Positions 1 through 6,158 of a DNA stretch of 8,857 nucleotides are shown in pieces (position 1 is the stretch's first letter; every line of letters starts with the position of its first letter). The stretch covers positions 1 through 8,857 of the forward strand of contig JAOPZO010000336.1 in the NCBI GenBank assembly GCA_025964065.1, in the 5' to 3' direction. The notes under the pieces were generated by a model, which saw only the letters and a program-made list of their open reading frames with translations, was not told the DNA's origin and made no database searches. The translations under genes were made by a program, and so were the position numbers. Origin of the DNA: Solirubrobacterales bacterium. Lineage in GTDB: Bacteria > Actinomycetota > Thermoleophilia > Solirubrobacterales > Solirubrobacteraceae.

Positions 1-7
1 CGGCGCC

Positions 8-661
8 TCACGTCCGCCTCCGGCGCCAGGCCTCGCGCAGCCACATGCGGCCCCAGTCGACCCGGACCGCCGCCTCGGCGCGGCGGGCGGTCGCGGGCGG
101 GGTGCGTGCGCTCGGGAGCACGGGGGCGTCGAGGGCCCGCGCGGCGCGGTCGGCGATCTCGAGCTGGCCGAGCGCGCTCGGGTGGACGGCGTCGGGGAGC
201 ACGTGCCGCCAGCCCGCGAGGTCGTCGAGCGGGACGAGGGTCGCCCCGACCGCCTTCGCCGCCGCGCGGATCGAGGCGTTCGCCGTCCCGACCTTTCGCG
301 CGCCGGCCCGCGGGCGCCCCAGGTCGAGCGGGATCGTCAGGACGAGCAGCTGCGCGCAGTGCGGCGCGAGGCCGGCCGCGGCGGCACGGACGTCGCGGTC
401 GAACGCGGCGGCGTCGAAGGCCGGGTCGCGCGCGTCGTTGACCCCGACGAAGAGCGTGCCGAGCGCGTAGGAGCGCCGGACCCGCGGCAGCTGGTCGGCG
501 AGGACGTCGGGCGCGCGGGCGCCGCAGACGGCGTAGTTCGTGTACGGGAGGTCGAGCGCCTGGGCGAGCCAGAGCGCCCACGACCGGCCGTCGACGCCGA
601 GGACGATGCCGCCCTCCCCGTAGGTGATCGAGTCGCCGAGCGCGACGAGTCCGGAGTCCAT
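8..661 (-). CDS. SGNH/GDSL-family hydrolase
   Basis: A 217-residue protein with the SGNH hydrolase signature blocks in the right order. Block I is GDS with the likely nucleophile Ser11 (residues 9-11). The block II glycine is probably Gly47, in CGARAPD. Block III is GVND with Asn75 (73-76). Block V is DAVH with Asp157 and His160. The family hydrolyses esters, often acyl or acetyl groups; the substrate cannot be read here. There is no signal peptide or membrane segment, so it is probably cytoplasmic. After about residue 180 the core ends in an Ala/Pro-rich stretch and a basic tail (AWRRRRT). I chose the ATG at 661 because block I must sit close to the N-terminus. An in-frame ATG at 709 would add 16 residues unlike the family. 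No clear Shine-Dalgarno precedes 661. The gene is head-to-head with the small gene at 708, and no functional link to the glucan genes is visible. Confidence 0.88.
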   Translation of the reverse strand: MDSGLVALGDSITYGEGGIVLGVDGRSWALWLAQALDLPYTNYAVCGARAPDVLADQLPRVRRSYALGTLFVGVNDARDPAFDAAAFDRDVRAAAAGLAPHCAQLLVLTIPLDLGRPRAGARKVGTANASIRAAAKAVGATLVPLDDLAGWRHVLPDAVHPSALGQLEIADRAARALDAPVLPSARTPPATARRAEAAVRVDWGRMWLREAWRRRRT

Positions 662-707
662 CGCGTCCGATTGTCGCGGACGAGCTCCGCCGGGGCGGGC
701 TGCCACC

Positions 708-932
708 ATGCCGGGCGTGGACCTCGAAGCCGCACTCGCCGACGGCCCGCTCACCATGGACGGCCTCCACGAGCAGCTCGGGCGCCCCGAGCGGGACGCG
801 CTCCGCTGGGCTCTTGACGAGGCCGTGGCCTTCGGGACCGTCGTGCAGTCGGGCGGCGCCTGCGACGACCGCGGCATCTGCGCGAGCGGCGCGCCGGCCC
901 TCTTCGCGCTGCCGAAGCGCCCGCGGGACTGA
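708..932 (+). CDS. small protein, possible winged-helix-type domain
   Basis: A 74-residue protein I do not recognise by name. Third codon positions are almost all G or C, as in the neighbouring genes, which supports real coding. Residues 5-48 read like a small winged helix: a short helix, then GPLTMDGLHEQLG (13-25) resembling a helix-turn-helix, then an amphipathic helix (28-41) and a short strand-like FGTVVQSGG (42-50). Residues 51-61 form a loop with two cysteines (Cys52, Cys58), and the protein ends in the strand-like ALFALPK (64-70). It could be a DNA-binding regulator, but it is too short and generic to assign one. The same frame has an ATG further upstream at 624, inside the opposite-strand hydrolase; 708 avoids that overlap. 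The ribosome binding site is weak (a G-rich run at 692-699). Confidence 0.6.
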   Translation: MPGVDLEAALADGPLTMDGLHEQLGRPERDALRWALDEAVAFGTVVQSGGACDDRGICASGAPALFALPKRPRD

Positions 933-1029
933 GGCGACGGCGGCGGGCGAGCGCCCGGTCGCCGCGACGGCGTTCGAAGGACCCGCTCGGCTTCCAGCGG
1001 TTCACCTGGACCGTTCCCACCCGGCCGAT

Positions 1030-1051
1030 GGGGGTGGTGCTCACCGCCCCC
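1030..1051 (+). terminator. GC-rich hairpin, candidate terminator
   Basis: The arms GGGGGTGGT (1030-1038) and ACCGCCCCC (1043-1051) pair over nine positions around a GCTC loop. Eight pairs are Watson-Crick and one is a U-G wobble (1035 with 1046). A further U-G pair is possible at 1029/1052. In a plus-strand transcript the stem is unbroken; in a minus-strand transcript the wobble becomes an A-C mismatch. The structure therefore suits transcription from the small gene, which ends about 100 bases upstream. No T-run follows, so this is not a classical intrinsic terminator, although high-GC actinobacteria often lack T-runs. The terminator role is inferred. Confidence 0.45.
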
Positions 1052-1106
1052 GGCGCAGGCGGCCTCGACCGCGTGGCCGCGAGAAGGCGGAGGCTGACCC
1101 CCGGAT

Positions 1107-1133
1107 CGGCTCTCTCGCGTGATCGGCGAGCCG
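1107..1133 (-). terminator. weak inverted repeat downstream of malQ
   Basis: Perfect six-base arms CGGCTC (1107-1112) and GAGCCG (1128-1133) enclose a 15-base loop. An alternative pairing uses TCGC/GCGA inside the loop with a bulge. It begins about 52 bases past the malQ stop codon, so it could help end the malQ transcript. There is no T-run, and six-base repeats are common by chance in such GC-rich DNA. Confidence 0.2.
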
Positions 1134-1185
1134 CCCGGGCGCTCCGCCGTGCCTGCCCCGCTCGCGCTCCGCCGCCCGCCCGCCG

Positions 1186-2415
1186 CTACCCCAGCCGCCC
1201 CGCGGCCTCCGTCGCCGCCCGCAGCCGCGCGGCGTGCTCCGCCGTCAGCTGGCCCGGCTCGAGCTTCCAGCGCCACGACCGCCCCTTCGTCCCCGGCACG
1301 TTCATGCGCGCCTCGGACCCCAGGCCGAGCACGTCCTGGGCCGCGAGCATCGCCACGGGGCAGGGCGAGGCGAAGGTCAGCTCGGTGAGCGCCCAGTGCT
1401 CCTGGCCCGCCACGAGCGGGATCCCGCGCGCCTCGAGCGCCGCGGCGAGCCCGGCGCGCTGCTCCGCCGAGGCACTTGCGAACCAGCCCGCGGCCGTGTC
1501 CGTGTCGTGGGTGGAGACGTAGACCCAGCGGTCCTCCGCGTGGTTCTCGGGCCGGTGCGGCCCGTCGGGGTCGTCCGGGTCGAAGCCGAAGAGCGTCACG
1601 AGCATCCCCGGGAAACCGAGCCCCTTCCGCAGCCGGGTGACGGGCTCCGTGATGACCCCCAGGTCCTCCGCGACGACCGAGAGCTCCCCGAGCTCCCCCG
1701 CCGCCGCGTCGAACACCGCGCGCCCCGGGCCCCGGCGCCAGCGCCCGTCGATCGCGGTGGTCGCGTCGCTCGGCACGGCCCAGTAGGCGACGAACGCCCG
1801 GAAGTGGTCGATGCGGGTGACGTCGAAGAGGTCGAAGGTGCGGCGCAGGCGCTCGGTCCACCAGCGGTAGCGGCGTCGCTGCATCGCGGGCCAGTCGTAG
1901 AGCGGGTTGCCCCAGAGCTGGCCGTCCGCGGCGAGCGCGTCGGGCGGCACGCCGGCCTGGCCGTCCTCGAGGAAGAGCTCGGGCCACGTCGCGAGGTCGG
2001 CCCCCTCGGGCGAGACGTAGATCGGCACGTCGCCGACGAGCTGGACGCCCCGCTCGGCGGCGTGCTCGCGCAGCGCGGCCCACTCGCGGTCGAAGCGGAC
2101 CTGGTCCTCGACGCTCCCGCCGAACGCCTCCCAGCCCCCGATCCAGAACGCGTGCCGCTCCCGGAAGCTCGCGACCTCGTCCTGGGTCACGGGCGCGTCG
2201 GGCTCCGCGAGCAGGCCGTCCCAGGCCGCGAAGGCGCTCGCCGCCTTGTACGGCGAGCGGTGCTCGTCGGGCGGGCCGAGCGGCAGGACCTGCCAGTAGG
2301 TCTGCCCCGCGTCGGCGAGCCAGTCGACGAACGCGTGGGCGGAGGGCCCGAGGCGGCCGTCGGGCAGGGCGGTCAGGTGGAGCTGGACGCCGGAGGCGCG
2401 CGGGAACGGAGGCAT
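1186..2415 (-). CDS. malQ: 4-alpha-glucanotransferase (amylomaltase), compact GH77
   Basis: Transfers alpha-1,4-glucan segments between malto-oligosaccharides (disproportionation), acting in the cytoplasm. At 409 residues it is short: from memory the Thermus-type enzyme has about 500 and the E. coli one about 690. GH77 landmarks are clear: TYWQVLPLGP (39-48), RSPYKAASAF (53-62), GDVPIYV (128-134), GVPPD followed by GQLWGNPLYDW (155-175, the loop over the active site), the nucleophile Asp203 in RIDHFRAF, the acid/base Glu250 in AEDLG, the third carboxylate Asp304 in THDTDT, and QDVLGLGSEARMN (360-372). The missing length lies between about residues 60 and 108, where other members have a helical insertion. 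The usual THDND reads THDTD. The start is the ATG at 2415, nine bases after a perfect AGGAGG. It is divergent from the glgE operon. The GH77 call is secure; chain-length preference is unknown. Confidence 0.93.
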   Translation of the reverse strand: MPPFPRASGVQLHLTALPDGRLGPSAHAFVDWLADAGQTYWQVLPLGPPDEHRSPYKAASAFAAWDGLLAEPDAPVTQDEVASFRERHAFWIGGWEAFGGSVEDQVRFDREWAALREHAAERGVQLVGDVPIYVSPEGADLATWPELFLEDGQAGVPPDALAADGQLWGNPLYDWPAMQRRRYRWWTERLRRTFDLFDVTRIDHFRAFVAYWAVPSDATTAIDGRWRRGPGRAVFDAAAGELGELSVVAEDLGVITEPVTRLRKGLGFPGMLVTLFGFDPDDPDGPHRPENHAEDRWVYVSTHDTDTAAGWFASASAEQRAGLAAALEARGIPLVAGQEHWALTELTFASPCPVAMLAAQDVLGLGSEARMNVPGTKGRSWRWKLEPGQLTAEHAARLRAATEAAGRLG

Positions 2416-2523
2416 CACGCCTATCCTCCTGCCCACCGCCGACCGGTGCGACGCAGCCCGCCCGTCCGGTTCTCACCGCTTTCGTGCGTGATCGGTCGCC
2501 GAAGTGGATAAGGCTCGAGACTG
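2416..2523. promoter_or_regulatory. divergent malQ/glgE control region
   Basis: These 108 bases separate the malQ and glgE start codons, so they must carry or overlap the promoters of both, unless glgE is expressed some other way. GATAAG at 2507-2512 vaguely resembles a minus-10 element for glgE, but I find no matching minus-35, and it would leave a very short leader. Three short GGT-containing words recur (GACCGGT at 2441, GTCCGGT at 2464, ATCGGTC at 2491), without the symmetry expected of a LacI-type maltose operator. No specific promoter or operator is claimed. Confidence 0.5.
2425..2430 (-). promoter_or_regulatory. Shine-Dalgarno deciding the malQ start
   Basis: AGGAGG on the minus strand, nine bases before the ATG at 2413-2415. 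It rules against an in-frame GTG at 2434-2436, which would place this site inside the coding region. Confidence 0.8.
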
Positions 2524-4422
2524 ATGCCCGTGCCTGACCCCCGCAAGCCGCCGCCGCGGATCCTGATCGAGCGCCCGCAACCCAGCGTGGAGTGCGGGCG
2601 GTACCCCGCGAAGGCCTGCGTCGGCGACGACGTGCCCGTGAGCGCCGACGTCTTCCGCGACGGCCACGAGGTCCTGCGGGCCGTCGTCCGCTTCCGCGGC
2701 CCCGGCGACAAGGGCTGGAGGGAGGCCGCGCTCGCCCCGTACGACGCGGCCGTGGGCGGCAACGGCTTCGAGGGCTCCTTCCCCGTCGACCGGCAGGGCA
2801 CCTGGAGCTTCGCGTTCGAGGCCTGGGCCGACACGTTCGCCTCCTGGCGCTCCGAGGTCACCCGCAAGCTCGACGCGAACCAGGAGGACCTCTCGAGTGA
2901 GCTGCTCGAGGGGAAGGCGATCGTCGAGGCGACCCTGGCCCGGGCGAAGGGCGAGGACAAGGACCGCCTCCGCGCGGCGCTCGACGCGTGGAGCCTCGAG
3001 GAGGCGATCTCCGTCCCGGTCGCGCAGGCCTGCGCCCGCTGGGCCGACCGCGGCCTCGGCACCCGCACGAAGGCGCTCGAGGTGGAGGTGGACCGCCTCC
3101 GGGCCCGCTACGGCGCCTGGTACGAGCTCTTCCCGCGCTCCTGGGGCGGCTTGAAGGGCACCGCGGACGTCGTCCCGCAGCTTGCCGCGCTCGGCTTCGA
3201 CGTCCTCTACCTCCCGCCGATCCACCCCATCGGCGTGAAGAACCGCAAGGGCCGCAACAACAACGTCGTGGCCGGCAAGGGCGACCCGGGCTCCCCGTGG
3301 GCGATCGGCTCGCCCGAGGGCGGCCACACCGCCATCCACCCCGAGCTCGGCACCCATGCGGACTTCGACCACCTCGTCGCGGTCTGCGGCGAGCACGGCA
3401 TCGACGTCGCGCTCGACTTCGCGATCCAGTGCTCCGCGGACCACCCGTGGCTCGAGGAGCACCCCGAGTGGTTCTCCAAGCGCCCCGACGGGACCCTGAA
3501 GTACGCGGAGAACCCGCCCAAGAAGTACCAGGACATCTACAACGTCAACTGGGACACCGAGGACTGGCAGGGCCTGTGGCAGGCGCTCCTGGAGGTCGTC
3601 CGGCACTGGGTCCGCCGGGGCGTCCGCGTCTTCCGCGTCGACAACCCGCACACGAAGCCGATCCCGTTCTGGGAGTGGCTCATCAGGGAGATCCGGGCCG
3701 AGGAGCCCGACGTCGTCTTCCTCGCCGAGGCGTTCACGAAGGCCGCCGTCATGCGCGCGCTCGCCAAGATCGGCTTCTCCCAGAGCTACACGTACTTCAC
3801 CTGGAAGAACTCCCGGCACGAGCTCATCGAGTACGTCGTCGAGCTCACGACCTCCGGCATGCAGGACTACTACCGGCCGAACTTCTTCGCGAACACGCCG
3901 GACATCCTCTCCGAGCACCTGCAGCACGGCGGGCCGCCGGCCTTCCACGCGCGGCTCGTGCTGGCCGCGACGCTCTCCCCGACCTACGGGATCTACTCGG
4001 GCTTCGAGAAGTTCGAGAACGTCCCGGTCAAGCCCGGCTCGGAGGAATACCTCGACTCGGAGAAGTACGAGGCCAAGCAGCGGCGCCTCGACGGCCCGCT
4101 GCTCCCCGTCGTGCACAAGCTCAACACCGTCCGCCGCCGGCACCCCGCGCTGCAGCACCTCGCGAACGTCCGCTTCCTCGGGACGGAGAACGAGCACCTC
4201 GTCGCGTACGTGAAGACGACGGGCACCGACACCGTCATCACGGTCGTGAACATCGACCCGTTCTCCGTGCAGGAGGGCATCGCCGACATCCCGTACGAGA
4301 GCGGCCTGCCGCCGGCCTACGAGGTCCGCGACGCGCTCACGGGCGAGCAGTTCACGTGGTACGTCGGCCGCAACTTCGTCCGCCTGAACCCGGGTGGCGC
4401 CCACGTCATGGAGGTCCTGTGA
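2524..4422 (+). CDS. glgE: alpha-1,4-glucan:maltose-1-phosphate maltosyltransferase
   Basis: Extends the non-reducing end of an alpha-1,4-glucan by one maltosyl unit from alpha-maltose 1-phosphate, releasing phosphate. It is 632 residues, a little under the 675-700 I recall for Streptomyces and Mycobacterium homologues. Residues 10-110 are the N-terminal beta domain of the family. Residues 120-190 form a charged helical region, and the GH13 barrel starts near 197 (AWYELFPRSWGG). Family motifs include YLPPIHPIG (229-237), the nucleophile Asp373 in RVFRVDNPHTKP, the acid/base Glu402 in FLAEAFTK, and the transition-state Asp460 in FFANTPDIL. The spacing between these matches the family. A C-terminal beta domain follows about 545. 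The run AFTKAAVM (403-410) departs from the AFTRPKMM-like form I remember. The ATG at 2524 has only a weak site (AAGG, 2510-2513). It is the first gene of the operon; the divergent malQ is its upstream neighbour. Confidence 0.96.
   Translation: MPVPDPRKPPPRILIERPQPSVECGRYPAKACVGDDVPVSADVFRDGHEVLRAVVRFRGPGDKGWREAALAPYDAAVGGNGFEGSFPVDRQGTWSFAFEAWADTFASWRSEVTRKLDANQEDLSSELLEGKAIVEATLARAKGEDKDRLRAALDAWSLEEAISVPVAQACARWADRGLGTRTKALEVEVDRLRARYGAWYELFPRSWGGLKGTADVVPQLAALGFDVLYLPPIHPIGVKNRKGRNNNVVAGKGDPGSPWAIGSPEGGHTAIHPELGTHADFDHLVAVCGEHGIDVALDFAIQCSADHPWLEEHPEWFSKRPDGTLKYAENPPKKYQDIYNVNWDTEDWQGLWQALLEVVRHWVRRGVRVFRVDNPHTKPIPFWEWLIREIRAEEPDVVFLAEAFTKAAVMRALAKIGFSQSYTYFTWKNSRHELIEYVVELTTSGMQDYYRPNFFANTPDILSEHLQHGGPPAFHARLVLAATLSPTYGIYSGFEKFENVPVKPGSEEYLDSEKYEAKQRRLDGPLLPVVHKLNTVRRRHPALQHLANVRFLGTENEHLVAYVKTTGTDTVITVVNIDPFSVQEGIADIPYESGLPPAYEVRDALTGEQFTWYVGRNFVRLNPGGAHVMEVL
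4410..4414 (+). promoter_or_regulatory. Shine-Dalgarno for treS inside glgE
   Basis: GGAGG lies within the last codons of glgE, four bases before the treS GTG. It supports GTG at 4419 as the start, even though the overlap with the glgE stop is four bases. Confidence 0.65.
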
Positions 4423-6158
4423 CCCCGAAGGACCCTGCAGCTCCCGTCCCGGCCGCGCCCACGCACGCGCCGCAGAACCACTGGTTCGAGTCCGAGCCCC
4501 TGTGGTTCAAGACCGCCGTCTTCTACGAGATCCACCTGCGTGGCTTCTACGACGGGAACGGCGACGGCTCGGGCGACTTCCGCGGGCTCACCGAGAAGCT
4601 CGACTACCTGCAGTGGCTCGGCGTGGACTGCATCTGGCTTCTGCCGATGTACGAGAGCCCGCTCCGCGACGGCGGCTACGACATCGCCGACTTCTACAAG
4701 GTGCACCCGGACTACGGGACCATGGACGACGTCAAGGCGTTCATCGACGCCGCGCACGAGCGCGGGATCCGCGTGATCGCGGACCTCGTCATGAACCACA
4801 CGAGCTCGGACCACGCCTGGTTCCAGGAGTCCCGGAGCTCGAAGGACAACCCGAAGTCCGACTGGTACGTCTGGTCCGACACGGACGAGCTCTACCAGGA
4901 CGCCCGCATCATCTTCACGGACACCGAGCCGTCCAACTGGACCTGGGATCCCGTCCGCGGCCAGTACTTCTGGCACCGCTTCTTCGCGCACCAGCCCGAC
5001 CTCAACTACGAGAACCCGGAAGTGCACGAGGCGATGATCGACGCGCTGCGCTTCTGGCTCGACCTGGGCCTGGACGGCTTCCGCCTCGACGCGGTCCCGT
5101 ACCTGTACGTCCGCGAGGGGACCAACGGGGAGAACCTGCCGCAGACGCACGAGTTCCTGAAGAAGCTGCGCAGGACCGTCGACGCCGAGTACCCCGACAA
5201 GGTGCTGCTCGCCGAGGCGAACCAGTGGCCCGAGGACGTCGTGGAGTACTTCGGCGACGGCGACGAGTGCCACATGGCGTTCCACTTCCCCGTCATGCCG
5301 CGCATGTTCATGGCGGTGCGTCGCGAGGAGGCCACGCCGATCTACGAGATCCTCAAGCGGACCCCGGACATCCCGGACAACTGCCAGTGGGGCCTGTTCC
5401 TCCGCAACCACGACGAGCTGACGCTCGAGATGGTCACGGACGAGGAGCGCGATTACATGTACGCGGAGTACGCCAAGGACCCGCGCATGAAGCTCAACCT
5501 CGGCATCCGCCGCCGGCTCGCGCCGCTGCTCGACAACGGCCGGGACGAGATCGCGCTCATGACCGCGATCATGTTCTCGCTGCCGGGATCGCCCGTCCTC
5601 TACTACGGGGACGAGATCGCCATGGGCGACAACGTCTACCTCGGCGACCGCGACGGCGTCCGCACCCCCATGCAGTGGACCGGCGACCGCAACGGCGGCT
5701 TCTCGCGCGCGGACTTCGCGCAGCTCTACGCACCGCCGCTGATGGACCCCGTCTACGGCTACCAGGCGGTGAACGTCGAGGCCCAGCTGCGCACGAGCAA
5801 CTCGCTGCTGCGGTGGCTCAAGCGCTTCATCGCGCTGCGCAAGGAGCACCCCGTGTTCGGGTTCGGCACCTATGAGCCGCTCGAGCCGTCCAACCACCGG
5901 ATCTTCGCGCACGTCCGGCGCTACGAGGACGACCTCGTCCTCTGCGTCCACAACCTCGCGCGGACCGCGCAGGCCGTGGAGCTGGACCTGTCGGAGTTCG
6001 AGGGGCGCTACCCCGAGGAGATGTTCGGCCGGGTGCGCTTCCCGCGCATCGGTGAGCTGCCCTACCTGCTGACGCTCGCGCCCCGCGGCTTCTTCTGGTT
6101 CGTGCTCACCGCCCCCGCCGAGGACGAGGGAGAGGAGCGGCGAGATGGTCACCGTTGA
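4419..6158 (+). CDS. treS: trehalose synthase (maltose alpha-D-glucosyltransferase)
   Basis: Interconverts trehalose and maltose by intramolecular glucosyl transfer; in this pathway it supplies maltose to Mak. At 579 residues it is close to the 593 I recall for the mycobacterial stand-alone enzyme. After a Pro/Ala-rich leader (1-20) comes the GH13_16 barrel: AVFYEIHLRGFYDGNGDG (33-50), LVMNHTSSDH (123-132), the nucleophile Asp224 in GFRLDAVPYL, the acid/base Glu266 in LLAEANQW, and Asp332 in LRNHDEL. EMVTDEERDYMYAEYAKDPR (337-356) and RTPMQW (415-420) are typical of TreS. A small beta domain follows about 480. There is no maltokinase domain fused at the C-terminus. The start is a GTG whose last two bases lie in the glgE stop codon (GTGA, 4-base overlap), four bases after GGAGG at 4410-4414. 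This implies coupled translation with glgE. Confidence 0.97.
   Translation: MTPKDPAAPVPAAPTHAPQNHWFESEPLWFKTAVFYEIHLRGFYDGNGDGSGDFRGLTEKLDYLQWLGVDCIWLLPMYESPLRDGGYDIADFYKVHPDYGTMDDVKAFIDAAHERGIRVIADLVMNHTSSDHAWFQESRSSKDNPKSDWYVWSDTDELYQDARIIFTDTEPSNWTWDPVRGQYFWHRFFAHQPDLNYENPEVHEAMIDALRFWLDLGLDGFRLDAVPYLYVREGTNGENLPQTHEFLKKLRRTVDAEYPDKVLLAEANQWPEDVVEYFGDGDECHMAFHFPVMPRMFMAVRREEATPIYEILKRTPDIPDNCQWGLFLRNHDELTLEMVTDEERDYMYAEYAKDPRMKLNLGIRRRLAPLLDNGRDEIALMTAIMFSLPGSPVLYYGDEIAMGDNVYLGDRDGVRTPMQWTGDRNGGFSRADFAQLYAPPLMDPVYGYQAVNVEAQLRTSNSLLRWLKRFIALRKEHPVFGFGTYEPLEPSNHRIFAHVRRYEDDLVLCVHNLARTAQAVELDLSEFEGRYPEEMFGRVRFPRIGELPYLLTLAPRGFFWFVLTAPAEDEGEERRDGHR
6132..6137 (+). promoter_or_regulatory. Shine-Dalgarno for mak inside treS
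   Basis: GAGGAG sits in the last codons of treS, seven bases before the mak ATG at 6145. It fixes that start and hence the 14-base gene overlap. Confidence 0.7.

Larger units (their letters stand above)
933..1185. other. gap between convergent genes
   Basis: This 253-base stretch lies between the end of the small plus-strand gene and the end of malQ on the minus strand. It contains no ORF I would call a gene. It holds a strong hairpin at 1030-1051, a weaker inverted repeat at 1107-1133 and a short perfect one at 1059-1080 (6-base arms GCGGCC/GGCCGC, 10-base loop), the last easily due to chance at this base composition. Bases 977-1081 have coding-like third positions on the plus strand but no convincing start or stop. 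The region would be expected to terminate transcription from both sides. Confidence 0.6.

Noticed and set aside
965..990. tRNA-like T-loop (GTTCGAA near 972-978)
   Set aside because: The flanking bases do not form the five-pair T-stem, and no acceptor or anticodon arm can be built around it.
1037..1052. A 16-base repeat shared with 6102-6117 at the end of treS, both reading VLTAP in frame
   Set aside because: Considered as a remnant of a second treS. In GC-rich DNA with fixed codon preferences one such match in 8.9 kb is plausible by chance, and the flanking sequences do not match.
2434..2436. GTG as the malQ start, giving 416 residues
   Set aside because: It would place the perfect AGGAGG at 2425-2430 inside the gene and adds MGRRIGV, which does not resemble the family. 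The ATG at 2415 has ideal spacing.
2507..2512. GATAAG as a minus-10 box for glgE
   Set aside because: No minus-35 partner at a suitable distance, and the start codon follows within about a dozen bases. Too weak to call as a promoter.
2416..2523. LacI-type maltose operator in the divergent region
   Set aside because: The recurring GGT words lack dyad symmetry and regular spacing. Nothing matches a known operator well enough.
2473..4404. Long open frame on the minus strand opposite glgE, and similar long frames opposite treS, mak, glgB and malQ
   Set aside because: Their products are Arg/Val/Leu/Asp-rich, low-complexity shadows typical of the antisense of GC-biased genes, and they lie opposite recognisable enzymes.
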